From NCBI GenBank assembly GCA_018340805.1, contig JACMZG010001863.1:28958454-29022453 (forward strand): 64,000 nucleotides of DNA, written 5' to 3'. Of this stretch, positions 12,629 through 24,205 are shown piece after piece. Every line of letters starts with the position of its first letter. The first letter of the stretch is position 1. This DNA is from Microvelia longipes (lineage: Eukaryota; Arthropoda; Insecta; Hemiptera; Veliidae). The notes under the pieces are model-generated. The model did not search any database and was not told the origin of the DNA. It worked only from the letters and a program-made list of their open reading frames with translations. The translations under genes and the position numbers were made by a program.

Positions 12629-14708
12629 TTAAATACAATGTTGCGAAGTATGGAAATATGCTTCCAATTGCAATTTTACTTGTTTACCCATTTTATTTTA
12701 AACTTAAGCACATTATTCAATGTTGGGGAATCGAACAATTTTTGTTTATAAGAAATTCCTCTAATTTTTTTTAGAGGCGATTAAGCTATTTAGCCAGTAC
12801 CTTCTTCATAAAGGAAGTGCACATAAATTCATACGAACAAAACAGCATTAACTAGGATTTGAGTTAACTGTACCCACAGTCAACTGAGGCTATAGCCTCG
12901 TTACACCAGCTACTTCCAGCAAGCAAATCCTATATGATTAAGAAGTAGCACATCTTCATTTTCTAAACTTCCACATCGGACTCTGTGCCGGAAGAAGCAG
13001 AATTGCCTTTAGTTTTCTCTAAAGTCAAAATGAGTCAGTTGAGTCAACTTAGTCGTCTTAACTCTATTTAATAAGACCATTAAATTTCTTCATGGTTTTA
13101 CTAAAATATCTCTGACCAATTTTAAGGTCCTGGTCAATCCTATAGCTATGGCCCCTTTTTATTTTCTTTCTGACTAACGATAGCAGAAACAAAACGCAAT
13201 ATTTATTATATGTTTTACACGCTTTATTTTTAACACTAATAATATTTTTATTGATCTGTCTAAGTTCAACTTAACAGAGTCATAAGTAAACAACCCAATT
13301 CTATAATCAGGTCATGCATGAGTTTTTATAAACATAAACTACCTCCACCTATAAAAAAGAAAAACAAACTAATTTGGACCAAATGTAAAATAGTAATAAA
13401 AGCGAAATTATACACTCTTTTTATTGGTCGTAACCCCCGGGTATTTGTCCTAAAACATTAAAATAGATCAGATGATAAAACTTTATGTTTAATTTGTTCC
13501 TTTAATGAGTTTTTGAAGTTACATACATCGAATTATATTAGATTTTTAAACTTGACTCATTTATCAAAATTGTGAGTCTTGAAAGCTATAAATTAAACTC
13601 GTAACTAAATATTTGGCTCAACGAGGTCCGAGTATAAAATTTCTTCAATAAATCACCTCTTGTTCAAATGACGGCATGAAATACTGCTCTATGAGCTATA
13701 AAACATTCGAAACGACAACTTGGATACTACAAACAAATATGGAGACTTGTTAAAATTAACTAATTTAGTAAACTTGTAAATTAATATTTAAGAGTTATAA
13801 GAAGAAAGTTAATGGTACGGGGGAGTTTTAAAAAACACTAATTACATGGTATAAAGCTCGGAAGAGAACAGGGTAGATTAGTTTGACTGATCTATTCATT
13901 TAGGATATGCAAAACAAAAAGCCTTTGGCCTCTGGACCACTCTGCGGCCTCGGCGCTGGAGACCGTTTCGCGGCTATATAGTTCTGTACAGTAACGGAAT
14001 ATCGATTTTTTCAAATAAGGGTATAACATTAATTGTATCTTTGTTATCTATTTGTAAAGATAACGTAACTTTCTATGTATGTTTATCATAAACGGTAGTA
14101 TAGTCAATAAAATTTCAGACCAATCGAACAACTTTTCAAGGTCTTGTGCATTGCTGGAGTTTTACTGCTCAGTGATAGTTTTGACCTATGATTTAGAAGA
14201 CGCTAAAGGAACTTGTATCGCCTTAAAAATCTGTTCGTTTAATTTTCGTATGTAGTTGTCAGTTAAATCGTCTGTCAATGTTAGGGCATAAGTATCGGAT
14301 AAGGATTGAGGAATGGGAATTAAGGTGAAGGTGAATGAAGTAAAAGTGTCAATGCAAAAAAATCGTTCAAATCCAAAAATGCGTTCGAAAGTTACGAGTA
14401 AAAAAATATAAATGGTATTTTAGGATAAATTGTATTACACAAAGGAAGATAAAATAATATGTCCAACATTAGCTTGATAAAAATAACCAGAATATGGTGA
14501 CATTAGCATAAATTCCTTAAAATTCAAAGCAGTTTCAAGATAAGCAATGTTACTGTACTGTAAGCTCTAATTTCACTTTTTGAAGATACTAAAAATAGTA
14601 TACTTAATATGCCGTATTTAGGTAAAGGTACCATAATAATAATAATAATAAACTTCAACTCCCACTAGTTAATTTACTGGGCCATTTTAAGAACAAGTTT
14701 TAAAAATG
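12629..14708. other. intergenic DNA, no gene seen
   Basis: Contains a weakly coding-like plus-strand patch at about 12970-13075, open for roughly 32 codons and without convincing splice sites. A GC-rich patch at 13920-13980 is built of small inverted words (GCCTTTGGCC, CGGCCTCGGCG). Neither is called as a gene. Confidence 0.45.
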
Positions 14709-14739
14709 ATAAGATTTTCCGTAATTCGGAAAATCTTAT
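14709..14739. repeat. perfect 13-bp hairpin
   Basis: ATAAGATTTTCCG, a five-base loop TAATT, then its exact complement. No T-run terminator context or conserved flanks were noticed. Confidence 0.8.
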
Positions 14740-14964
14740 AAACAACATTTCCAAGATGAAAATTCGCTTCTAATTGATAAGGAAGCTATAGCAGCCACTC
14801 ATAAAGTTAGCTCGTAATTTTCACCCACGAAGTAATACATTAAAATAAGAGATTTTCGCATCGGAAGCTTGCTAAAAGAGTCACTGATAGATGCTTCTGT
14901 TATTGGTATAGCTTTAACCAATATTATATTATCCTATACGTAAAAAACAACTTCAAGTATGTGA

Positions 14965-15430
14965 AGAAATATGTCATTTTATACTTTTCCTTATTTATAC
15001 CGCAAGTATGAAGGAGAAGAAGTATTGCGTTTGCGAAAAATTCTGAGGTTTTTTTAAGACCTCCTGAGTTTTCTCGAAGTTGTCTGTGTGTCTGTTATTA
15101 TCTTAGCTCCTAGTGTATTTATGCCAGAAAGTTAAAACTTAGTACAAAAATCAATCAACCGCTGTAGTTGTGCTATTCGGGAAATAATATTTTAAAATGT
15201 CTTAAAATAAGCTCTAAATATTTTTTAGAATGACGTCTTGATATTTTTAGACGTCATTAACCCGCAATAATGATTCAGCGAAAATTTAGAAACATCATAA
15301 AACGCTGAAAAATGATGCGATCGAATTGAGATTTAGTAGCACACATGTATAAGAGTAAGATACGTGCCAAGTTTCAGCATTTGAGGACGAGTGAAGCGAG
15401 TCCGAAGTATGTACCCCGTACCCGATTTGT
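14965..15430 (-). repeat. family 1 dispersed element, reversed copy
   Basis: Begins with CTTTTCCTTATTTATACCG (the reversed tail) and contains AAGACCTCCTGAG, CTCTGTTATTATC-like and AGTGTATTTATGCCAG blocks and GACGTCATTAACCCGCAATAATG. It ends with GAGGACGAGTGAAGCGAGTCC and GGGTACGGGGTAC, reversed. This is the full set of family 1 landmarks minus the middle. Confidence 0.65.
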
Positions 15431-16129
15431 TATTGTTCAATCACTATTGTTCATGGTAACAATTATTCATAGTCGTTAAAATTACTAAGGTTTCGAAGCT
15501 AACAAAATATCACAGTCGTTTAACTTGTAAAACTAGGATACTTCTTAAAACCCTGGTTTTGAATAGAAATTACTAACATAGGTCTTATCAAAATGGATAA
15601 GAAATATAAGTACTCATCTAAATAATAAAGAGGTAGAAATAGACGATGAACATTATTTTTTTTTCGAGTCACATATACAATTAATGAAAACAAATAAATG
15701 AACAAAAACAATAAATGAAGAAGATAATAAAAATTAAAATTTAAAAATAGAGATCAATAGAATTTAAATTTTCTTCTCTAAATCATTTTTAACATTTTAT
15801 ACTTACGCGTATTATTTTTACGTAGGTAAAAAGGGACAATAAAAGAAAGAGAAGAGGTTTAGAAGTAAACTCTAGGAATGATACCGAGCAACTGAAAAAC
15901 ATACAGCTCTGCTTAGCTCTTTAACCTCCCTTTCTGCCCCCTGGAGAGCCTAGTTACCATCTACAACCTGAATCACCAAGGAGCCATTGAAATTATTACT
16001 TTCGACTTAACTTACCAAAATGATGAGCCTTGAGTTAGTTAACTCATCCTTCTCTTAATCAAAATATTAATAGGTTTTCATAATTTTAGATAGTCTTAAA
16101 GAAGAAACTTTTTAGATATTATTAAAGTA
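15431..16129. other. AT-rich intergenic DNA, no gene seen
   Basis: The patch 15900-15990 has higher GC but no usable frame with splice sites. The 63-codon minus frame at 15520-15711 is Leu/Tyr-rich chance. Confidence 0.5.
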
Positions 16130-16130
16130 A

Positions 16131-16212
16131 TTTGAAAGAAACGGGAGGATGTTATTTCTTCTCTTTTATTTTTATACAAAATAAAAATAAACCTCCCCAT
16201 ATTTCTTTCAAA
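16131..16212. repeat. imperfect 82-bp hairpin
   Basis: TTTGAAAGAAA and CGGGAGG on the left pair with CCTCCCC and TTTCTTTCAAA on the right. The middle also pairs (TTTATTTTTATA with complementary CAAAATAAAAATAAA). The length is in the pre-miRNA range, but no conservation or expression evidence is available. Confidence 0.55.
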
Positions 16213-16804
16213 AAATAAGGTGTTTAAAAATCAAGTAAGATATCAAGCAACACAAAGTATGGTGCAAATGAACGATGTTATAGAATACAATAATATATAC
16301 TATTAGTGCTAATTAAATTAATGTCAGAGTGTTCTTCATTACACGGCTAATTGGCACGATATTTAGTTTTTATTAGTTGGTTTATGTATGTGACGCGATA
16401 ACTGCCATAAAAATTAATAGATTTTATTCAAATTTTGGAACTGATAACACCATAATCACAAAAGTGTTACACAATTTTCTTTTTTAATATAATATTCATG
16501 ATTCGCTCCTATCCAGTTAAGTTTATTAATAAAGTGTGATTTGGCTATGCTAGATCGCAAAAACACAAATTTTTAGCATCACTATAAATTATTATAAGAA
16601 TTCCAATAATCCCAATATTTTCCATGATAACAAAAGAATAAAATAAATTCTAGTTTCGTTAATAACATTATACATTAAACAGGAAAATGGACGAAGGTAA
16701 ATCTTTTTTAGTTCCTTCCCATTTAGCTATAATATTTTCTATCAATATAGGGACAGTTTAACCCCAGTGAATGGTGGGCTGAAATACTTATTATTTTAGA
16801 TGTA
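16213..16804. other. AT-rich intergenic DNA, no gene seen
   Basis: Nothing was recognised. Confidence 0.55.
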
Positions 16805-16982
16805 TTAAAAAAATCAGGTACGCGATACCTCGCAACTTTTCCTTACACATACAGACAGACAACTTTGTAAAAACTACTTAGGAGGTCTTAATAACACCTG
16901 AAACGTATAATTCGGGTGACATCCCGGTTTCGGATTTCAATACTTATCCTATGTACCTACGGTATAAATGACGAAAAGTAAA
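16805..16982 (+). repeat. family 1 element, short internally deleted copy
   Basis: Has both ends and little else. The head is GATACCTCGCAACTTTTCC. The tail has ACAGACAGACAACTTTG, AACACCTGAAACGTATAATT, ACATCCCGGTTTCGGATTT and GGTATAAATGACGAAAAGT. About 178 bp with both ends retained, which fits a MITE-like derivative. Confidence 0.65.
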
Positions 16983-16987
16983 AATAG

Positions 16988-17500
16988 GTTGAGGGGTACC
17001 TCGAAAATTTTCCTCGCCACATTAAATTTGCTACGCACATCCTCCCTACATTAGACTCACTTTGCTCGTCCTCAAATGATTAGAAGTAACAAATTTATAC
17101 TTCAACACGTCTTGGGACTCACTTCGCTCGTTTTATTTTCAGCAGTCACCCATTCAGATACTGATCTATCTCGATGCTGCTTACCTTTTTATCTAACAAA
17201 AGCAGTGAATATACTTGTCGTACTTAGTATGTGTGTATATACTGTATATGCGTATTACGTAAAGGTAAACACTTGTGCCAAATTTCAACATAATTATTTT
17301 TTTTTCATATTATAAAATGTTTTAAAAAACGTGTGCAAGTTATTCTATCAAAAATTAACTAATGCTGAAAATGAGATGATACTTGGAACATTTATTAGTC
17401 TTAATATATGAATACATACGTGCCAAATCTCAAACTGATCGACAATTTTTTTCGCGTTTAACGTTATTAATTTTCTAAAATTTTACTAAGCCTGATTTTT
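16988..17500 (+). repeat. family 1 element, 5' two thirds
   Basis: Starts within 10 bp of the previous copy with GGGGTACCTCGAAAATTTTCC, then TGGGACTCACTTCGCTCG, CACCCATTCAGATACTGATC and CGATGCTGCTTACC. It continues to AATGCTGAAAATGAGATG and CATACGTGCCAAATCTC. The 79-codon frame at 17076-17315 lies within the repeat. Confidence 0.6.
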
Positions 17501-17504
17501 ATGG

Positions 17505-17850
17505 TTAGATAATGACTCCTCAGTACTTCGGAGTCGCTTCACTTGCCCTCAGAATATAAAAATCACCAAATTTATATTGCAAAACGTCAGAAAAAATACA
17601 TTCGTTTTATTCCCAACGGTGGTGACCGTTGGGAATAAAACGGAGGCACCGTTTTATCAAGGCATCAAGGCACTGTCCTCGCTCATTGCTGCTAAACTTT
17701 TATAATTTAACAAAAACCGTAAATTATTGCCGTATTGAAACGAAACTTAGTAAAATTATTTTATCTACTCCTTGTATTGTAAGTTCTAGATACAGTCTTG
17801 TTATCTCACACTGTAAATGTACTTTTACTCCCTAGGGAGGAAAAGTGAAA
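17505..17850 (+). repeat. family 1 fragment carrying a templated hairpin
   Basis: Opens with a CAGTACTTCGGAGTCGC head variant and CTTGCCCTCAGAAT, runs through the TTCGTTTTATTCCCAACGGT box, and resumes with GGCACTGTCCTCGCTC. At 17603-17642 the family's CGTTTTATTCCC box is followed by its own 18-bp reverse complement after the loop GGTG. It forms a perfect hairpin not seen in other copies. Confidence 0.55.
17603..17642. repeat. perfect 18-bp hairpin inside family 1
   Basis: CGTTTTATTCCCAACGGT, loop GGTG, then the exact complement. Other family 1 copies have ...CAGCGGTCACCCATTC at the equivalent place. The second arm therefore looks like a local templated or snap-back insertion. Confidence 0.8.
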
Positions 17851-18171
17851 GTGTTGCCAACTTGACAAAATGTTTTAGTAAAATTTTTAGGATTTTTTTC
17901 GGTGTTATGTTGGTACTACGGGTAGATTATACAATATACACACCCTAATGTTTAAATTACAAATACAGTATTACGCATTATTCTATTGACAGCTTACAAT
18001 TAAATAAAGTGAAGATAGTGGCTTTATTCTCGCTTCATCAGAGTAATTAACATGGTAAGAATAAACTAAACTAACACAATAACAATTAAGGAGCTGAAGA
18101 ATATATTAATAGTTGTTCTCTATTATAATAGAAGAATATATTAGTTCTCTAGTCGTAGATAAAATTTAATA

Positions 18172-18351
18172 TGCAACAAGGGATGAAAGTTTTCAGCTCT
18201 CGTATTATCTCCCTAGGCAAGCCTCGGGAGCTAACTAGTTTATCTCCCTCGGCCTACCGGCCTCGTGAGCTAATGAAGTTTCCTCATTCGGCGCTGCCTT
18301 AGGACGAAACTTTAACTTGAGCTGTAAAACTTACTTTCATCCCTTGTTGCA
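18172..18351. mobile_element. 180-bp TIR element (MITE-like) with TA flanks
   Basis: Both ends carry TGCAACAAGGGATGAAAG in inverted orientation, extending with small gaps to CAGCTC/GAGCTG, about 28 bp of terminal inverted repeat. TA dinucleotides flank both ends (18170-18171 and 18352-18353) and would fit a TA duplication. The interior is GC-rich (CTCCCTCGGCC, CCGGCCTCG) and non-coding. Confidence 0.65.
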
Positions 18352-18399
18352 TAAATAACTATATTACATAAGACGATACACCTGTAAAAAGTTCAACTC

Positions 18400-18600
18400 T
18401 ACTTTTTCTATTTTAATATTTTTTTTAAAAAACGAATACAAAAAATTTCATAAAAATTGAACTAATGCTGATAATAAGATAAAATTTGGCAAATATGTTG
18501 CTCTTATATATGAGTACATACGTGCCAAATCTCAAACTGAATGACATTTTGAGTCATAATGGTCAGATAATGACGACAAAAAATATTTTTTGTTCAGCAA
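18400..18600 (+). repeat. family 1 internal fragment
   Basis: Shares AAAAATTGAACTAATGCTG, ATAATAAGATAAAA, TATGAGTACATACGTGCC and AAATCTCAAACTGA with the family 1 middle at 17.4 and 19.1 kb. Confidence 0.5.
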
Positions 18601-18754
18601 CCTATTGAGCACAACTAGACCAAAAGATAGATTTTTGTTCCAAGATTGATTTTTCATTCAACTTTGCAGCAAAAATGCATTGGGAGCTACGGTAATAAGA
18701 GACATACACATACAGAAAACTCTGTAAATTATTTAGGAGATTTAAAAAATCTGT

Positions 18755-19475
18755 TGCGGGATACCTCGAAACTTTTTCTCATCATATCGGATTGGCTACG
18801 CTCATCCTTCCTACTTCGGACTCGCTCGTCCTCAAAATATAAAGGCGTTAAATTTATACAGGAAAGATAGTAAATACATTTGTTTCATCCTCAGCGGTCA
18901 CCCAACCAGGCACTGACTATGCTCGATGCTGCTTAACTTTTTTGATCTAACAAAAAACAGATATACTTGTCATATTAAAACAAAACTTAGTATACGTATT
19001 TATTACTTACATTTATACCGAATTTCAATTCGATTGGATTATATTTCTAATTTTATACAATTATTTAAAAAACGTACCCAAGTCATTTGATAAAATTTGA
19101 ACTAATGCTGATAATGAGATGAAACTTGTCACATAGTCTTATACATAGTTTATACATCAATTTTTTATGATTTTTCGAAATTTTTGCTGTTATTATTGCA
19201 GGTTAATAACGTCATAAAAAATATTTTCCGAATAGCACAACTACAGCGGTAAGCTGATTTTTGCACAAAGTTTCAACTCTCTAGCATAAATACACACGGC
19301 GCTACGATGATAACAGACACACACATACAGACAGTTAACTTTATGCAAAAGGCCTTAAAACATATAAAACGGATAATTCCGGTGACATCTTGGTTTCTGA
19401 TCTTGGTTTTGATTTTAGCAAAGACAACACTTACATACACTATATACATACGGTAAAAATAAGGAAAAGGACAAA
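18755..19475 (+). repeat. family 1 element, most complete copy (about 720 bp)
   Basis: Contains all landmarks in order: GGGATACCTCGAAAC; CGGATTGGCTACGCTCATCC; GGACTCGCTCGTCCTC; CAGCGGTCACCCAACCAGG; GATGCTGCTTAAC; TAATAACGTCATAAAA; CACAACTACAGCGGTAAGC; CTCTAGCATAAATACAC; GATAACAGACACACACATAC; and a tail ending GGTAAAAATAAGGAAAAG. No reading frame is conserved, so this is a non-autonomous element. The inverted ACTTTTCC ends point to a DNA transposon derivative. A 69-codon minus frame at 19273-19482 is a shadow of the repeat. Confidence 0.65.
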
Positions 19476-19497
19476 CATACACAAACTCAACTCACAC

Positions 19498-19499
<2 letters not shown>

Positions 19500-19558
<59 letters not shown>
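19500..19558. repeat. (CATA)n/(TA)n microsatellite
   Basis: ACATACATACATA grading into a pure TA run, directly after the family 1 tail. Confidence 0.9.
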
Positions 19559-19560
<2 letters not shown>

Positions 19561-20266
19561 TAGTTGTATATATATACAAGTCGTGCGCTCACAAGATTGT
19601 AAATACACTAGATTTCAATATAAAGATAAGTCAATATTTATATAATTATTTATATTTAATAGTGAGGACCTTACTAACGGTGAATCAAAGGGAGAGAGAC
19701 CCGAAGTAAAGTACTCGTATTAACACGACAAAGAACAAAATTGACAATCAAGATGACACAAAGAATATCACTATCGTAATAAAGTTGTTATAGTAAAAGA
19801 TAGGAGTAAAACTAAAATGAACTTCAATTGCCAGGCTAATTTCATTTTTACAATTAATAATATTTTCCCAATTAAAGAGATAAACTGAAAACGCATTGTG
19901 TTGCTAGTACTCTAAGCTAATAAGAAAACAATTTTACTTCAAAACTTGATAGTCACAATGTATAGGAAGGTTAATATTGTATTAATGTAAACACGGTTAA
20001 TTATTTCACGAATATTATGTTGACAAACTAGAACTAGAGAGTCCTAAGCAACCTACTAAGCAAATAAGCAAGTTATGTTGCCTTAGCAAGCAATGATAAC
20101 ATTTGATTCGACATGTGTTGGTATTAGAACCTTAATGTTAACCAACTCAAATAACCATAACTAATATGTTTTGGAGAGACAGGAAATTGAAATTCAATTA
20201 GAATATGAGATAGATTAAAAATAACACCTTATAGAGCAATACATATCTTGATAGAGGTAGTCCATT

Positions 20267-20269
<3 letters not shown>
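19559..20269. other. AT-rich intergenic DNA, no gene seen
   Basis: Nothing was recognised. Confidence 0.55.

Positions 20270-20345
<76 letters not shown>
20270..20345. repeat. (TA)n(TG)n microsatellite
   Basis: About 30 TA units followed by about 7 TG units. Confidence 0.92.
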
Positions 20346-20919
20346 AATAATAATAATAGTAAATCGTTATTTGCTTAAAACAAGTTTTCTACAAAGATTA
20401 ACAATACATTTTCTCATTTCATAATAAAAAGAAAAATTAAACAGACAGAGAAATAAGAAAATTTACTCTTTTCGGCGTCGTCACATTATGCGAGCCTTTA
20501 TTTAAAGAAACATTGAAAAATGATTTTTTCATTATTAGATGTTCATCGTATGATTAGAACGTTTAACTAGAGTGCCTAATATACTGGCACTTTACTTTTA
20601 ACTAAAACCTGAATGAAAAAACTATAGATCATGGAAATCCTCTAGGAGAAAATTCAGATTAAATTGATAAATTATTTGTAGACAATTAATAGTATTTAAA
20701 AAAATAGGCTTTAACACAAATGAATTGTCGGGTCTTTTAAATTATAACTCTTAGATTAAACCATGCAGAATACTTAAAATATTAGACAAATTAAAGTCTT
20801 CTATTTAGCAATTCTAATGAAAGCAAATACAATTTTCTGATATGATATAATCAATATCATACAATATTATATGCTACTATACAGAACAGGAAACATTTTT
20901 CACTCGTGCTAACAATTAC
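20346..20919. other. AT-rich DNA, possible intron
   Basis: No gene seen. It would be intronic if the minus-strand exon at 20920-21005 is real. Confidence 0.45.
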
Positions 20920-21005
20920 CTGCATCCGCTCAATCTTCGCAGGCAATTCGCCATCTGCTTCACACGGTTTCGCCTCGTCAGCCAATTTGGAGTAATCACC
21001 TTTGG
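20920..21005 (-). CDS. probable 86-bp internal exon of an unrecognised host gene
   Basis: A GC-balanced island in AT-rich DNA. On the minus strand it reads 28 codons without a stop (KGDYSKLADEAKPC, then EADGELPAKIERMQ) and ends at a good donor, ATGCAG followed by GTAATT, leaving phase 0. Upstream, the acceptor would be CCCGAG (boundary 21005/21006) after a pyrimidine-containing stretch. An alternative AG five bases further in (CCAAAG) is also possible. Charged, low-hydrophobicity composition and full GC3 use set it apart from chance frames here. I do not recognise the protein. No partner exon was found within reach, so introns would be long. Confidence 0.45.
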
Positions 21006-21012
21006 CTCGGGT

Positions 21013-22874
21013 TTAATGTATAGACATAATTTGGAATAGAAAATATTGCTGCCTAGTGGCATAGTAACATATTAATGACCACTTTAAAGACACCCAAAGG
21101 AATCATAAATTTAAATTCAGTACAATATAGGGCATCACAAAAAAGGTAATGAAATGAGCTAATTAAAACTGTATTGTAAAGAAGTTATAAAGAGTAAAGT
21201 TTGATTGCATATTTGACCTCATAATGTCAGCTATATCTGTAAGAGCTTAGTGTTAAGAAAACTAAGAGATAAAAGCTTTATAGAGATGAAGTGTAATGTT
21301 GCAAGATAAAGCCAACTAAAAGTCAACTCTGGGTCCAATGAAAAGCTGTTAAAGCACTCATATACTAGCCCTTGAAGCCTAGGCGTAGGGATTTAAGGGT
21401 TGAAGGTCACTTCGTTTAATTTCAATTCTAGCTGTATTTTAAAGGTCTATACTATACCCACAATACACTGCAAAACATGGTTTAGTATACATCAAGAAAA
21501 AGAAGGGGTCCATAACCTTTTATAAGGCTTAAATGAAAATCCACTTAAGGCTCTAGTTTCTCTTTAACTTAAAAGGGATTCTCGTACGAAAAGTGTTTCG
21601 ACTAAAAGTAAGTAAATATAGAAAACATTCTACTCTTACAGAAACTAGGGTTACTATTATAGACATATAAAGAGCCCTTAACCAAAAGAGTAAAAATGAC
21701 AGCTGAATACAAAACTGTTTTTGACAGCTGTATTCAAGTATATTTTGGTAGAGAAGAATATAATAACGACCTCACTTTTTGCCAAATAGAAATAAATATA
21801 GAAAATATTTTATACACAAGCTTTTACACACGTTTTATTGGTTAATATGAAAAGATATTAAATAGAAAATAATTTTAATGTACATACAACTTGTTTGCCT
21901 AAAATTTTACTAGAAAAAAGGGTTAAGAGAAAAGAAAATTAGCTTTTAGAAAAATTTGTTTACAAAGAAATATTTTTACGTAGCGTAGTTCGAATATGTG
22001 GACTTTTTCTTTTTTTAAGCAGCTGGAAAATATTCGTCGATATCTTGTTTGACATATTATGCCTAGGAATGGCAATAAAACGTATGGCTCTATTTAAACA
22101 TGTAGTGGTAAGTCTTAAAGAAATAATACATACATATATGTATGTTCATGTTCCACTAATATCTACTATGTATTTGCTTGTATTTCCTTCTATTTAATTA
22201 TTTGAAATGCGGGTGTTTATTATTACATGTAATAACGCATCAAAGTATTCAATCATTGGCAAATGATACTATAATGTTAAAACGGATTGTAATAGTAGTA
22301 AATAAAACTATTATTACTTATCTTAAAAATAAAGTAGAATTTATATTTGTGTTTATTATTAAACAGTAAATGTAAAAGGGTGGCGGATCTGAGAATAATT
22401 TACAGTTTTTGCGTGACTCCAATTTTCTTTGACACTATCTTTTTGATATTATTTAGCCCTTGACCCTAACTTCACTAAGGGACAAAGAGAAAAGTTTTAA
22501 CACAATACAGAGCTAAAAACCCTTTCTACATGAGAAGATAGTGTATAAAAGCCTTGGTATATAAAGGAATATTTCTACACATATAAGACAAAGTTTTCTT
22601 TCGTATTATGTGCTTTTATTAGTTCTGAAGAGAGTTGTGTAATGCATTGTTATATGATATAAGCTGGTAGAAATGCTGTGTATGTGATAATATACTTGAG
22701 AAGTGGCATGAACTAGCAATACTTACGTTTGAGCTAAACTCTGACAAGAATAGAACAATGCATTATATTAGTTATAATATCTTTGTAGTCTTTCTCTTTA
22801 GAAGTTGCAAATATTTTATAACTAGTAATCCGTTACATCAAGAACTCACGTCAGAAGAATACATCAAATAAAAA
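21013..22874. other. AT-rich intergenic or intronic DNA
   Basis: No gene seen. The 63-codon plus frame at 22178-22369 is hydrophobic chance sequence from AT-rich codons. Confidence 0.5.
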
Positions 22875-24205
22875 TATTTAATTATAGACTCGCTTCGCTC
22901 GCTAGTTTGCGTATCTTTAGAATTTAACATAGTAAATAAGGTTCGCTTCACTCGCTAGATTGCGTATATTTATAATAATACATAGTAAGAAAGGCTCGCT
23001 TCACTCGCTAGATTGCGTATAAGTATAAGGATAAATATTAATAATAGTGTTATATGATTCAAAAAAAGGGCTCGCTAAATTGCGTATGTTATTGATATTA
23101 CATACTAAAAGGGCTCGTTCGCTTGTTTGATCGCGTTAAGGTACAATAAAGCATGTTATGAAAGGCTTGCTTTGATCGCTTAATTGCGTATAGCAATAAC
23201 GAAAAATCATATTCATAAAGGTTTCCTTCGCTCACTTCATTGCTTAGAATATGCTTAATTGGTTTAATAATAATATAAATAAAAAAGGGCTCGCTTCAGT
23301 CGCTACATTGATTGTACAAATAATTCTGTAAAAAATAATAGGGCTCGCTTCGTCCTATTATTTTTATAATTTAACACACTTAAAAAGGCTCACTTTGCTC
23401 GCTAGATTGTGTATATTTATAATAATACATATAAAATAATAATCGCTTCACTCGCTTAATTGCGTATAGTCACAACTAAGCATAGAAAAAAAAGTCGCTT
23501 CGTTCGCTAGATTGTGTAAATGTATAAAGATAAATAGTAATAAGGGATCCCTTCTCTCGCTTAATTGCGTATAGTCACAACTAAGCATAGAAAAAAAAGT
23601 CGCTTCGTTCGCTAGATTGTGTAAATGTATAAAGATAAATAGTAATAAGGGATCCCTTCTCTCGCTTAATTGCGTATAGTCACAACTAAGCATAGAAAAA
23701 AAAGTCGCTTCGTTCGCTAGATTGTGCAAATGTATAAAGATAAATAGTAATAAGGGATCCCTTCGCTCGCTTAATTGCGTATAGTCACAACTAAGCATAG
23801 AAAAAAAGGCTCGCTTCGTCCGCTAGATTGTGCAAATGTATAAAGATAAATAGTAATACAGGGTCGCTTCGCTCGCTAGATAGCGTATGTTTATAATTTT
23901 ACATACTAAAAAGGGACTCGCTTTGCTCGCTTAATTGCATATAGTCACAACTAAGCATAGAAAAAAAGGCTCGCTTCGTTTGCTAGATTGTGCAAATGTA
24001 TAAAGATAAATAGTAATACAGGGTCGCTTCGCTCGCTAGATAGCGTATGTTTATAATTTTACATACTAAAAAGGGACTCGCTTCGCTCGCTTGATCACGT
24101 GTTTATATAATTTCACTACTTATTAAAAAAGGCTCCTTTCGCTGGCTAGATTGCGGTTATTATTCATAAACAATAAAAAGTACTTGTTTCGCTCGCAGTA
24201 TCTAA
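22875..24205. repeat. satellite array built on CGCTTCGCTCGC, about 50-60 bp monomers
   Basis: About 25 monomers of the form (G)GCTCGCTTCGCTCGCTAGAT, then TGCGTATA with an AT-rich spacer ending in AAAA. Diverged monomers lie on the left. From 23451 a higher-order unit repeats: the CTCGCTTAAT box recurs at 23451, 23556, 23661 and 23766 (exactly 105 bp). It then recurs at 23926 and 24086 (exactly 160 bp, one more monomer inserted). Copies of the higher-order units are nearly identical, which indicates recent amplification or unequal exchange. The 116-codon minus frame at 23448-23798 is a 35-codon repeat created by the 105-bp period and is not a gene. Confidence 0.9.

Noticed and set aside
23448..23798. 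116-codon minus-strand frame made of a 35-residue repeat
   Set aside because: The 105-bp satellite period is a multiple of three, so one open monomer gives a long frame. There is no signal of selection on the protein.
22875..24205. CRISPR-like array
   Set aside because: Repeats are adjacent, diverged and lack unique spacers of constant length. The genome is eukaryotic.
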